Under the pieces are notes generated by a model that was given only the letters and a program-made list of their open reading frames with translations, was not told where the DNA came from and did not search any database. From the IMG/VR virus record IMGVR_UViG_3300021424_002547, positions 35,686 to 99,685 of that record: a stretch of DNA of 64,000 nucleotides, one strand, 5' to 3'. Position 1 is the first letter of the stretch; each line of letters opens with the position of its first letter. Shown in pieces: positions 22,955-32,465 of the stretch. Source of the DNA: a virus. A program made the position numbers and the translations under genes.

Positions 22955-23512
22955 ATGCTACATTTTATTAAAAGTCTGACCGAAAGCACAGATCGCAGAG
23001 AAATCTACCAAGAAAAACTAAAATTTGGTAAAAGTGAACTGGCTCCGGTTATGAGCGAAGATACTATTAAGTATCACTATGATGGACTGGCTGCCAAGTA
23101 TTCAGAGCGTTATAATAAAGGCGAAGGTGATCCAGATTTTAATTATGGCGGTGCTGTTCTGCACAATATTTTCTTTGCTAACTTGACCCCTCCCAGAGCT
23201 GCTAATAAACCAACGGGGCTCAGTAAGTCTTTGATAGAAAATAAATGGGGAAGTTTTGACGAGTTTAAAGACGAAATTGAAAAAACTGTTATGTCAATTC
23301 AAGGTAGCGGGTGGCTATATATGGATACCACCGGAGAAATAAAAACTATACGCAATCACGAGTATAAGAAGAACATGAAGATTGCTCTGTTGATAGACTG
23401 GTGGGAGCATGCTTGGGCTCTTGATTATCAACAGGACAAAGTTAAATACCTTAACAATATTTGGCGTATCATCAACTGGGACACAGTTGACATTAGACTA
23501 CAAGGAGCGTAA
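22955..23512 (+). CDS. Fe/Mn superoxide dismutase
   Basis: A 185-residue protein with all four metal ligands in place: H41 (K-Y-H-Y-D), H70 (A-V-L-H-N), D148 and H152 (D-W-W-E-H-A-W). G-S-G-W-L-Y and the C-terminal N-I-W-R-I-I-N-W-D-T-V complete the family pattern. It dismutates superoxide to peroxide and oxygen. The ATG at 22955 is chosen because it lies 5 nt after a late-type promoter; an upstream in-frame ATG at 22910 would start inside the divergent gene. Whether iron or manganese is used cannot be told. Confidence 0.88.
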   Translation: MLHFIKSLTESTDRREIYQEKLKFGKSELAPVMSEDTIKYHYDGLAAKYSERYNKGEGDPDFNYGGAVLHNIFFANLTPPRAANKPTGLSKSLIENKWGSFDEFKDEIEKTVMSIQGSGWLYMDTTGEIKTIRNHEYKKNMKIALLIDWWEHAWALDYQQDKVKYLNNIWRIINWDTVDIRLQGA

Positions 23513-23515
23513 AAT
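23487..23515 (+). promoter_or_regulatory. Possible sigma70-type promoter TTGACA-17-TAAAAT
   Basis: One -10 mismatch. The predicted start (~23522) lies inside the small gene at 23514, so it could serve iscU at 23643. It overlaps the Shine-Dalgarno of the small gene, so a chance match is possible. Confidence 0.35.
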
Positions 23516-23639
23516 GTTAGATATACTATTTTGGATAGCAGTAGGGGCATTCATTGGTTGGAATTTTCCACAGCCATTCTGGGCTAAAATGATCCAAGAA
23601 AAAATTCAAAACATGCTGGCGAAAAAACCGCAGGAGTAA
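23514..23639 (+). CDS. Small single-span membrane protein
   Basis: A 41-residue protein: L-F-W-I-A-V-G-A-F-I-G-W membrane segment, a short P-Q-P turn and an amphipathic Lys-rich helix. It has a strong AAGGAG Shine-Dalgarno and sits 3 nt before iscU. A longer frame from 23409 reads through the dismutase gene and is rejected. Function unknown. Confidence 0.6.
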   Translation: MLDILFWIAVGAFIGWNFPQPFWAKMIQEKIQNMLAKKPQE

Positions 23640-23642
23640 TAA

Positions 23643-24032
23643 ATGGCATACAGCGATAAGGTTATTGATCATTATGAAAATCCACGCAACGTAGGTTCAT
23701 TTGATAAGAACGATGAAGATGTTGGTACAGGAATGGTGGGAGCGCCAGCATGCGGAGACGTGATGAAACTGCAGATAAAGGTCAACGAAAATGGCATTAT
23801 ATCCGATGCACGTTTTAAGACGTATGGATGTGGTTCAGCGATCGCGAGCAGTTCGCTGGTTACGGAGTGGGTCAAAGGTAAAACTCTTGAGGAAGCTGGT
23901 ACTATTCGAAACACGGAGATTGCCAAAGAACTTGCTCTACCGCCTGTCAAGATCCATTGCTCGATCCTCGCGGAAGACGCCATCAAGGCTGCGATAGAAG
24001 ACTATAAGAAAAAACATTCAGAGGCGAATTAA
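23643..24032 (+). CDS. iscU: Fe-S cluster scaffold IscU
   Basis: A 129-residue protein with the three scaffold Cys at C37 (A-C-G-D), C63 (G-C-G-S-A-I-A) and C106 (H105-C-S), Asp39, and the L99-P-P-V-K103 site used by the HscA chaperone. Numbering matches bacterial IscU. It receives sulfur from the desulfurase IscS and assembles a [2Fe-2S] cluster. No iscS, hscA or hscB is present in the window, so it would have to work with host partners. Confidence 0.94.
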   Translation: MAYSDKVIDHYENPRNVGSFDKNDEDVGTGMVGAPACGDVMKLQIKVNENGIISDARFKTYGCGSAIASSSLVTEWVKGKTLEEAGTIRNTEIAKELALPPVKIHCSILAEDAIKAAIEDYKKKHSEAN

Positions 24033-24034
24033 CA

Positions 24035-24271
24035 ATGGAACACCTCATCATGTATTGGGCATTAGTCGTTGCTCCTGCAGATTTAGGTAGAGTAGATACT
24101 GTTTTTCAAACCTACGAACCTTGCCGCGTCCAAGCAGAACAGTATAGACGCATGGGGTACAAAGCAGACTGCGTACCCACTAACCAACTAGAAATTTCTC
24201 GTAGCGAACAGCAATTACGTAGTCTAGCAAATTTGCTCTATGGTAACACTGACAGAACTAGCAGCCACTAA
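24035..24271 (+). CDS. Small hypothetical protein between iscU and iscA
   Basis: A 78-residue protein. A short hydrophobic N-terminus ([10 protein letters not shown]) is followed by a polar part with two Cys (C-R-V-Q-A-E-Q-Y and D-C-V-P-T-N). It could be a small exported or membrane-bound protein. It overlaps the iscA start by 32 nt. No function assigned. Confidence 0.5.
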   Translation: MEHLIMYWALVVAPADLGRVDTVFQTYEPCRVQAEQYRRMGYKADCVPTNQLEISRSEQQLRSLANLLYGNTDRTSSH

Positions 24272-24560
24272 GGTCAAAACTAATCTAGAACGCAGAGGGC
24301 AAGGCCTTGGTATCCGTCTAGGTGTTAAAACTACAGGATGTTCTGGTCTTGCCTATGTGTTAGAATTCGTAGATAAAGAATCATCCAACGACTTAAAATT
24401 CACTAGCCATGATGTAGATATTTTCGTGGATCCCAAAAGTCTTGTCTATATCGATGGTATAATCATGGATTGGCAAAAACGGGGCCTTAACGAAGGTTTT
24501 GAGTTCATCAATCCGCAGGAAAAGGATCGCTGCGGCTGTGGTGAAAGTTTTCGAGTTTAA
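24240..24560 (+). CDS. iscA: A-type Fe-S carrier IscA
   Basis: A 106-residue protein with the three conserved Cys: C34 (T-T-G-C-S-G) and C98-G-C100-G at the end. This family carries iron or Fe-S clusters to target apoproteins. Length is typical. It forms an Fe-S unit with iscU and ends overlapping by 4 nt the stop of the convergent zinc-ribbon gene. Confidence 0.92.
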   Translation: MVTLTELAATKVKTNLERRGQGLGIRLGVKTTGCSGLAYVLEFVDKESSNDLKFTSHDVDIFVDPKSLVYIDGIIMDWQKRGLNEGFEFINPQEKDRCGCGESFRV

Positions 24561-24844
24561 AATTTTCCCACTGGCCAATCTATACTGGCAGGCATGTCCC
24601 AGATTTTTTTACGTTCAACACCCTTGCGCTGGGCGAATCTCTTAGCATCACAATTATTGCAGCAATGGAAATAATTATTGCTGAGCCTCCTGTGATCGAT
24701 CTTTTTCAAATCTCTTTCAAACAGTTCATCGCAGTTATCACAACGGAATATCGCTACGACTTTTTTCCGTAGATAACGATGTGCGACACCTAGTTTACTG
24801 AATCTAGAATATTGATTATCGACGGTTTTCTTTTTTAAGAACAT
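24557..24844 (-). CDS. Cys-rich zinc-ribbon-like protein
   Basis: A 95-residue basic protein. C-D-N-C near residue 37 and C-C-N-N-C-D near residue 65, separated by a Lys/Asp/Arg-rich loop, form a four-Cys zinc knuckle. It resembles the zinc-binding parts of phage HNH-type proteins but I see no H-N-H catalytic residues. The ATG at 24844 lies 4 nt after TGTAAATA on the minus strand. Function unknown, probably nucleic-acid binding. Confidence 0.58.
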   Translation of the reverse strand: MFLKKKTVDNQYSRFSKLGVAHRYLRKKVVAIFRCDNCDELFERDLKKIDHRRLSNNYFHCCNNCDAKRFAQRKGVERKKIWDMPASIDWPVGKF

Positions 24845-24848
24845 CAAG

Positions 24849-24856
24849 TATTTACA
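24849..24856 (-). promoter_or_regulatory. Late-type promoter TGTAAATA, 4 nt before ATG
   Basis: Minus strand: TGTAAATA, CTTG, ATG. Nearly the same geometry as the 5-nt cases and again without a Shine-Dalgarno. Confidence 0.42.
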
Positions 24857-24876
24857 TTCGGCTTATAAAATTCTTT

Positions 24877-24884
24877 GGTAAATA
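24877..24884 (+). promoter_or_regulatory. Late-type promoter GGTAAATA before giant virion gene
   Basis: The motif ends 27 nt before the ATG of the 7.5-kb virion gene. A GGG before the ATG is the only candidate ribosome site (TAGGGTAAAAT). Confidence 0.5.
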
Positions 24885-24911
24885 TACTATAACCATTTAC
24901 TAGGGTAAAAT

Positions 24912-27900
24912 ATGGCACGTAAAATCATTGATATAGGTACAGTAGGCAACGATGGTACCGGCGATAGTATTCGCGATTCCTTCCGCAAAGTTAACGATAA
25001 CTTCCGTGAATTATATAGTTCATTGGGTCTTGGAGAAAGACTTACATTTATTGGCCTAGATGATACTCCCGGCGCATACGTTGGGCAGAATGATTCCGAG
25101 TCCGGAAACACTCCTGTGCTCACGGTCAACAATACCGAGTCCGGTCTACAGTTCAAAAAAATAGTGCCGGGCGAAGGAATAAGCATAGATTTTACCACTG
25201 ACCCTAATGAAATATCCATCAGTTCTGAATTTTCGCAGGTTGTGGGAGATCCTAGTCCACAACTAGGGGGAGATCTCAGTACCAAGTCAGGAGGTTTTCA
25301 GCATAGGATCATCGATCTAGGGACGACCAATGATCCTCTATTTCCAATATTCGAGCATGAAGCAACCAGCAAAGGTTATGTAGATACCAAACTCAGTATA
25401 GCAGGTACGGAGGCCATAGACCCACGAACTGGATTGAACGATACCAGTTTTGGACGCATGACCGGGCCATTGGTATTGGCTCGTGATCCCGTTCCCGATG
25501 ACGACGAAGTCTTCGGAGGATTGGTCGCAGCCACTAAAAGATATGTAGATAACTCTGCATTCGGCAGCGCCGTGAACCTATATGTGGCTACCAGCGGAGA
25601 AGATGATCGCCCAGGAATCGCTTTAGAATTCCAAGGTAGGGCTCTGGCCTATGCTTATCGCACACTAGAAGCGGCATTAAAACGAGCAGAAGAAATCATG
25701 CTCGAATCTAGATTAGAGATAGGGCCATACAAAAAAGTTCTAACATACGACAATGGTGCCAATGACTGTACTCTAGAAGTTATCGACGATGCTCCTAGTG
25801 CCGGTAGCGGATTCAGCGGACAGGTGCTGATGAGCGTAGATTCAATTTCCGTCGTTTATCCAGGAGTGAACTATCTAGTAGGTGATATCATCACCGTGGC
25901 AGGAGGAACGTTCATAGAACCTGCCAGATACCAGGTACTTTCAACAACAGCAACACCCGGAGGAATAATCACTGTTAGACAATTAAGTTCCGGAGTCTAT
26001 ACAGCATTACCGGGGTCTACAAACGTAGACACCACTGATAATAGTCCTATACCACATCCGGATATTGCAGACCGGGTGAAATTCGATATCACCTATAAGG
26101 TTAACAATGTACAGGTATTACCAGGAAACGGAGGTAGCGGGTATGGCCTAGTTTCTGTTCGTATCGTCGGTGGCGGGGGAACTGGGGCATTCGGTACCGC
26201 AGATGTCGTCGGAGGATCGGTGGTCAGCATAACCATAGACGACTCCGGTACTGGTTTTACCAGCCTTCCTGCAGTACAGGTCAGCCTTCCTAGATTCCTA
26301 ATCGAAACTAATGGTCAACGAACAGACTTTACCGGCGATGTATCCACTAGCACACCCGAAGCGATACGCACTAGAGACCTCAGAGAAGGATTATTTCTAA
26401 GAGGAGAAACTTCAGGTGCTTTAGCACAGATACTAGCACATAGCGGAGAACTAGACAGCGGTGGTCGAGAAATATTTGACGTAGATATCAAGTTTGGCGC
26501 TTTCCAGATCGGAGAAGTTATATCTTATGGCGATGTATCTAGACAAACACAGATAACAGTGTTAGTAGAAAGTGGCATCTACGAAGAAAATCTTCCATTA
26601 AGAATTCCCCAGAACACTTCTATCGTGGGAGACGAATTTAGACGTTGTATCATCCGACCGAAACCAGGTATAAGTTCTAGCCCCTGGGCTTTTCTAAAAT
26701 TCCGCAGAGATCTAACCATAGGCGAAGATGGTACTGACCAGATCTCGCTGACTGATAGATTATTCGGATATCATTATCTCACAGATTCGGCAGATCCGGT
26801 ATATCCTTTGATCAATAACAGAGGAGCCTATAGATCAGCGGCACAATTATTAGTTTTAAATAGATCTTTTCTACAAAAAGAAGTCATAGGGTGGATCGAC
26901 TATCAGATTACTAATAATATTGCTCCTTTCGTAGCGGCCTTTGACTATAATAGGAACCTCTGCGAAAGGGATGTAGGTCTTTTGATCGATGCTATGGTGT
27001 TCGATCTACGCTATGGTAGATCGGATAGAACGGTCAGCGCCGCATTAAAATATTATTCTAATGCCAGCGGATTGATCGCTATCGGAGCGCAGTTAGACGA
27101 AACTGTAGCGGCGATCAGACGACTAGGAGTCCTGGCGCAGGCTGTGATACGCAATATTGAAATCACAGAGTTATATCAAGAAACTTTTTTACAGGTAATA
27201 GATGGAGCATTCATCGCAGAGGTTGGCACAGGCGGTACTTCTTTCAATATCGCAGGTGCCGGTAATTTTGATCCTGTGATAATCACTTCCGCCACTCCAC
27301 ACGGTCTAATCAATGGTGATAATGTGATCATCGATGCAGTAGGCGGTATGACTGAACTTAACGGCAATGATTATTTCGTTTCGGTAGTGGATAGTACTTC
27401 TTTTAGATTGTTCAACGATGCAGCATTGACAGATACCGTAGATGGTACTACGCTAGGTACATACACTAGCGGCGGCACGGCCTATAACAACGGCGGAGTG
27501 ATCGGTGCGCTGATCAATGTCATCATAGACGTTATCGACGAATCTGGTCCGGGATTTGGATCTGTAAACACACCCAAGAACAACGATCAGATGGATATGT
27601 TCTTGTGCAACGACAGCGTACGGTTACAGGCCATCACTGGTCAAGGACATGGCGGATTCATGATGGTCTTGGACCCTACGGGGCAGATATTGGCCAAGTC
27701 TCCTTATGCCCAAGAATGCGCCAGTTTTTCCAAGAGCACAGGCAGACAGACATTCGCTGGCGGACAATACATCGATGGATTTACTGGAAACATAAAATTT
27801 GAATTAGTTGGTAAGAGAGAGATCGCTGTCGCTGCTATGCTCGCAGGAAGATCCTATACTATCAAGACTCCCGGCAGCACCACTTTTACATCACTAGGGG

Positions 27901-30900
27901 CCACAGATAATAATATAGGAACAGTCTTCAATTACAACGGATTTCCAGTCGCTGGAAACGGTACCGTGGAAGATAACAGTTTCTTGTTAGTAGAAGGACT
28001 GGATAGATTTCCCCAACTGCCGGCATCTTTCATCGTACAAGACACAGTTTATAGAATCAACTATGTTAGAGATTTTACTTTCAATGTGGCTGGATCTACG
28101 GCATCATTCGTTCTAGACGAAGCCACACCCTGGCCATTCGGTATATTTTCATACGATGACGATATCTGTTACAGAGATGTAGGATTGATCATCGACGGCC
28201 TGGGTTATGACATCGTGCTCGGTACTAACTACCATATGCGCAAAGCAGGCCTGACCTACAGGCAGGCCAATGCGGCCGTGGTGATTGTTGATCAATTGGA
28301 TCTCACTGCCAGAGCGATTTCTTATGCACACGATCTCGCTATAGATTATCTTGCATTGTATCCAAGCGCACAGTCGGTGGCAGAAACTAGCCAATTGGTA
28401 TTAGACAACATCGTAAGGAACGGGGTTACATTTGCACCAGCATTATCTTTTACCAATCCTCCGGGATTGACTAGCAATATCATTAATGCCAAAAGTCTGT
28501 TACTTGCTAATTTAAACTATATCGCAGATGAAGTTGTGGGTTATGTTACTGCTACCTATCCCTCTTTGACTTATAATACTACTACCTGTGCTAGAGATAC
28601 ACGATTTATCGTAGAAGCATTGATCTATGACATTACATATGGGGGTAACAGCCAGACCAGAGACGCGGGGATTAGATATTATAATGGAGTAGGAGATGCT
28701 ATCGTTTTACAGATACCCTCGGGACAGTTATCGGAAACTGCAGATGCTATAGATTATATTAGATATCTTTGCAAACAGGTTATATTAGATCTTCCGCCCG
28801 CAGTCACTTACAGCGTTACTTCACGAATTTCAGGCGCTGTGAGCGATGTAACCGTGCAAAATCTGATCGAAACATTATTACTGGAAACTTCAGATATAGT
28901 AGCGAATGGCGTAGGTGCCGCGGCAGCCGAGGTACTTCCAGATCTAGATGCTTATGCATATACAACTTTAAGCAAAAATGCGCGAACTGCCTTGCTGGCA
29001 GAAAAAATCGACATACAGCAGGCAACCATAGAGTTCGTGGACGATAATGCCAACATCTATGAGGTGTTGATGCCAGGTAACAGATCTATGTTGTCGAATG
29101 ACTTTACACAGATCAATGATCTAGGTTACGGTATAGTTACACAGAATGGCGGATTGGCAGAATGCGTTTCTATGTTCACCTACTACTGCCATATTTCTTA
29201 CTATGCGGTCAATGGAGGACAGATCCGGTCAGTGGGAGGCTCTAGCGCACACGGAAATTTCGCCCTGGTCGCAGAAGGTGCGGATCCTCTAGAAGTTCCT
29301 ACCCCGGTCACACTATATTATGATCTGGCCCAGGGTGCTGATGTATATTTCCCCAGCCCGACATATGCCAATACTGTCAACGGATTGATAATCTACGTAG
29401 ACAATCTAGTATATGCTCCTCTGGATCGAGGAGAATTAGAAATCGATCATGGGCTAGGCAGCATCTATAGATATCCTATAGCCACTAGCGAATTCGGCGG
29501 AGATCTACCTCCTGGAGTGGCTAAACTGAGTTTGCAGAGTTCTGAGGGGGCGGGAGTAGAAGGGCTAGCAGCAACAGTTCCCGATGGAACCCGGGTCACT
29601 GTTAGACAGAATGCGCAGACAGTTCTTACCGGTGATGTAGTAGATGTGGCTGTGCGACCATCTACAGGCATGGTGCTTCGAGAATCGCCCACGGTCTATA
29701 GAATCTTGCAGTTTGAAGAGTATCAAGATCCCGTAGGTGAAAGGACCTGCACGATCAGTATATCTAGTCCCGCAATTATCACTAGAGTGGCGCATGGTCT
29801 CCAACCGGATTATCAGATCAGCTTGGCCACTACCGGTTCTCTGCCCACGGGAGTCAATTCGGTAGACATATATTACGTTTTAGCGGATGGATTCACTGCC
29901 GACAGTTTTAGTATCTCCGCGACCAAGAGAGGAACAGCAATCATTACCAGTGGTAGCCAATCTGGCACACAGGGATATTTCGTAGAGGGTTTGGCCAGGA
30001 CTACCCTAAGAGAAAACTATAATTATGTAGATCTTTCTATATGGCCTAGCCAACCATTCTCTGCAGGTTCACAGATCTGTACTATATCTATAGCCAGCCC
30101 TGCTGTAGTGACACTGGTAGGTCATGGATTTCTCGCTGGGGACACCATAAAAATTGAAACCGACGGATCGTTGCCCACGGGAATAATCAACGGTGGACAT
30201 GTTTTCGTAAAAACAGTTCTGAGTCCAAATACATTTACCATCACTAGAGAGGCTATTCCTGGATCAGTGGCAACAGATACCAGCGGTACACAGAGTGGTG
30301 TCCATCGCGTGGGTAAAATCGTGGGTGCGGCGGGGGATTCTACCTTCGCAGTAGTACCTCTAGGAGGAGATGAGAAAGATAGAGTACTGAATACTTTGAT
30401 CGTGTGGAAAGGTGTAGAACACGAACTAATAGCCTATAACGATGAAAATATCACTGGTCAACCTTTTGCCACGATAACACTCGATCCACCGTTAGTTGAC
30501 AGTGTGATCTATTTCACTGCGCTACCTGCATTAAAAGGAGCAGTTCCTAAAGACGAACCGGGAACATTGACCATCAGGATCGGCCTGACTAGGGTGACTT
30601 CTCATGATCTGCTAGACATCGGTACTGGTTCTTATTCGGATACAAATTACCCCAACGAAATATATGGACCGCCGGTTAACTCCTATAATCCTGGACAAGA
30701 GATACAAGAACGAGGAGTGGGGCGAGTTTTCTATGTGACCACCGACCAATTCGGTAACTTTTCAGTAGGTCCATATTTCCGGGTCGACCAAGGTACTGGT
30801 ACTGTGACATTCGCGGCGTCGATCGCGCTGAGCAATCTAGACGGAATCGGATTCAAGCGAGGTGTTCCTATCTCAGAATTTTCTATAGATTCGTCGATGT

Positions 30901-32465
30901 CGGATAACGCTACTGATTCTGTACCTACCGAAAACGCTACGAGAACCTATATCGATCGTAGATTAGGTGTTACACACGGCGGAGGAATCGTAGCGGGAAC
31001 TTCATTGATCCCTGCGTTCTCGGGTGGATTCATGAGCCTAGATGGACAGTTATCTATGAAAGGCAACATGAGCATAGGCAATTTCAAGATCACTGATCTT
31101 GCGGATGCCACGAGTCCTCTAGACGGCATCAATCTACGGAGCATGACTTTTGCCAATTTCCAGGATGCTTCGTTGTCCAATGTCAGTGCTGCGGATATAT
31201 TGACATTCACTGGCGCTGGAAATATAGTCCAAAATTCCACTGTGATAGGCGATATCAGTTTTAATATCGACAGCACGGCTAATACTGTAGACGCTCAGAT
31301 CAACCCAGGATCGATCTCGAACTCGGATATCAATATATCAGCAGCGATATCTCAGAGTAAATTAGCAATGACGGCTGCTTCTACCCGAGCCAATGCCACG
31401 GGAATCGCTCAGGCAGATCGAGGATTAGCCAGTTTCGATTCCGCGCAGTTTGACGCCACCAACGGATGGATCAGTGTAAAAAACAATGGACTCACCCTCA
31501 ATAAACTATCCCAGATAGCCACTAAAACCGTAGTAGGAAATTCCGGATTGACCACTGCAGATCCCGCAGCAGTGACATTTACCACTGTGGTAAATGATGG
31601 TGGCGCTATCAAAAAATCTCAGTACAACAGCGGGACTGGATATCTCCGCAGGATCGGATTTACTTCTACGGCAGATGGTGATTATGCCATCGTAGATGAA
31701 TCAAGCCCCAACGTAGTCAGCACTTTAGTTAAACGAGACAGCAGTGGTGATTTTGGTGCTAGAAATGTTTCTGTAGAAAGACTGTTAGTCGATACCAAAG
31801 TCACGATAGATACCACTACCAGCGCCACAGGAGGTTATACACAGTACCACGGATTCCTGGGACAGGTGGGTATTTTAGTAGGCGACGGATCGCTGGCCAC
31901 CGATAAGAGGAGTTTCTACGATAACGATGGTCATACGTTTCGGACTCAAAACGGTCTCAGCAATGCTCCTATCATATGTTCTTCGGTACAGGCTGTCGCG
32001 CTGACCGCTGGGGCTTCATCAACTACAGGAACAGTGACTGGGACTTGGTCACTGTCTAGTGGAAGCAGATGGCAGGCCACATACTCTGCCGACCTAGCAG
32101 AGTATTACGAAGGCGATCGCGAATATGAAGTAGGAACTGTATTGGTATTCGGAGGAGACAAAGAAGTCACGGTAGAAGGCAAACAAGGCAACACCAAAGT
32201 GGCGGGAGTGGTATCAGATTCTGCTGCTTTCGTCATGTATGATGCCTGCCCTGGACATAAGAATCTAATCGCATTGCAAGGGCGTGTTCCCTGCAAGGTC
32301 GTAGGAAAAGTACGCAAAGGAGATCTAATCATAACTTCAAACATACCAGGAGTCGCGATATCTTCGGGCAGTGAAGCACGAGCAGGAACCATCGTAGGCA
32401 AGGCCCTAGTCGACTACGATTCAGATCATATCGGCACTATAGAAGTGGCCGTGGGAAGAACATAA
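24912..32465 (+). CDS. Giant repetitive virion protein (fibre/baseplate-type) with C-terminal peptidase-G2-like domain
   Basis: A 2517-residue protein. Residues 1-40 are the module I-D-I-G-T-V-G-N-D-G-T-G-D-S-I-R-D-S-F-R...N-F-R-E-L-Y that recurs in other virion proteins here. Three repeats with C-x-R-D-(V/T)-x-(L/F)-(I/L)-(I/V)-(D/E)-(A/G)-(M/L)-x-(F/Y)-D occur in the middle (near codons at 26970, 28170 and 28590). Two ~80-residue repeats begin T-I-S-I-(S/A)-S-P-A near 29755 and 30080. The C-terminal S-A-D-L-A-E-Y-Y-E-G region resembles the self-cleaving G2/intramolecular-chaperone domain of fibre proteins. It is the largest gene in the window and probably one long appendage. Confidence 0.75.
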   Translation: MARKIIDIGTVGNDGTGDSIRDSFRKVNDNFRELYSSLGLGERLTFIGLDDTPGAYVGQNDSESGNTPVLTVNNTESGLQFKKIVPGEGISIDFTTDPNEISISSEFSQVVGDPSPQLGGDLSTKSGGFQHRIIDLGTTNDPLFPIFEHEATSKGYVDTKLSIAGTEAIDPRTGLNDTSFGRMTGPLVLARDPVPDDDEVFGGLVAATKRYVDNSAFGSAVNLYVATSGEDDRPGIALEFQGRALAYAYRTLEAALKRAEEIMLESRLEIGPYKKVLTYDNGANDCTLEVIDDAPSAGSGFSGQVLMSVDSISVVYPGVNYLVGDIITVAGGTFIEPARYQVLSTTATPGGIITVRQLSSGVYTALPGSTNVDTTDNSPIPHPDIADRVKFDITYKVNNVQVLPGNGGSGYGLVSVRIVGGGGTGAFGTADVVGGSVVSITIDDSGTGFTSLPAVQVSLPRFLIETNGQRTDFTGDVSTSTPEAIRTRDLREGLFLRGETSGALAQILAHSGELDSGGREIFDVDIKFGAFQIGEVISYGDVSRQTQITVLVESGIYEENLPLRIPQNTSIVGDEFRRCIIRPKPGISSSPWAFLKFRRDLTIGEDGTDQISLTDRLFGYHYLTDSADPVYPLINNRGAYRSAAQLLVLNRSFLQKEVIGWIDYQITNNIAPFVAAFDYNRNLCERDVGLLIDAMVFDLRYGRSDRTVSAALKYYSNASGLIAIGAQLDETVAAIRRLGVLAQAVIRNIEITELYQETFLQVIDGAFIAEVGTGGTSFNIAGAGNFDPVIITSATPHGLINGDNVIIDAVGGMTELNGNDYFVSVVDSTSFRLFNDAALTDTVDGTTLGTYTSGGTAYNNGGVIGALINVIIDVIDESGPGFGSVNTPKNNDQMDMFLCNDSVRLQAITGQGHGGFMMVLDPTGQILAKSPYAQECASFSKSTGRQTFAGGQYIDGFTGNIKFELVGKREIAVAAMLAGRSYTIKTPGSTTFTSLGATDNNIGTVFNYNGFPVAGNGTVEDNSFLLVEGLDRFPQLPASFIVQDTVYRINYVRDFTFNVAGSTASFVLDEATPWPFGIFSYDDDICYRDVGLIIDGLGYDIVLGTNYHMRKAGLTYRQANAAVVIVDQLDLTARAISYAHDLAIDYLALYPSAQSVAETSQLVLDNIVRNGVTFAPALSFTNPPGLTSNIINAKSLLLANLNYIADEVVGYVTATYPSLTYNTTTCARDTRFIVEALIYDITYGGNSQTRDAGIRYYNGVGDAIVLQIPSGQLSETADAIDYIRYLCKQVILDLPPAVTYSVTSRISGAVSDVTVQNLIETLLLETSDIVANGVGAAAAEVLPDLDAYAYTTLSKNARTALLAEKIDIQQATIEFVDDNANIYEVLMPGNRSMLSNDFTQINDLGYGIVTQNGGLAECVSMFTYYCHISYYAVNGGQIRSVGGSSAHGNFALVAEGADPLEVPTPVTLYYDLAQGADVYFPSPTYANTVNGLIIYVDNLVYAPLDRGELEIDHGLGSIYRYPIATSEFGGDLPPGVAKLSLQSSEGAGVEGLAATVPDGTRVTVRQNAQTVLTGDVVDVAVRPSTGMVLRESPTVYRILQFEEYQDPVGERTCTISISSPAIITRVAHGLQPDYQISLATTGSLPTGVNSVDIYYVLADGFTADSFSISATKRGTAIITSGSQSGTQGYFVEGLARTTLRENYNYVDLSIWPSQPFSAGSQICTISIASPAVVTLVGHGFLAGDTIKIETDGSLPTGIINGGHVFVKTVLSPNTFTITREAIPGSVATDTSGTQSGVHRVGKIVGAAGDSTFAVVPLGGDEKDRVLNTLIVWKGVEHELIAYNDENITGQPFATITLDPPLVDSVIYFTALPALKGAVPKDEPGTLTIRIGLTRVTSHDLLDIGTGSYSDTNYPNEIYGPPVNSYNPGQEIQERGVGRVFYVTTDQFGNFSVGPYFRVDQGTGTVTFAASIALSNLDGIGFKRGVPISEFSIDSSMSDNATDSVPTENATRTYIDRRLGVTHGGGIVAGTSLIPAFSGGFMSLDGQLSMKGNMSIGNFKITDLADATSPLDGINLRSMTFANFQDASLSNVSAADILTFTGAGNIVQNSTVIGDISFNIDSTANTVDAQINPGSISNSDINISAAISQSKLAMTAASTRANATGIAQADRGLASFDSAQFDATNGWISVKNNGLTLNKLSQIATKTVVGNSGLTTADPAAVTFTTVVNDGGAIKKSQYNSGTGYLRRIGFTSTADGDYAIVDESSPNVVSTLVKRDSSGDFGARNVSVERLLVDTKVTIDTTTSATGGYTQYHGFLGQVGILVGDGSLATDKRSFYDNDGHTFRTQNGLSNAPIICSSVQAVALTAGASSTTGTVTGTWSLSSGSRWQATYSADLAEYYEGDREYEVGTVLVFGGDKEVTVEGKQGNTKVAGVVSDSAAFVMYDACPGHKNLIALQGRVPCKVVGKVRKGDLIITSNIPGVAISSGSEARAGTIVGKALVDYDSDHIGTIEVAVGRT

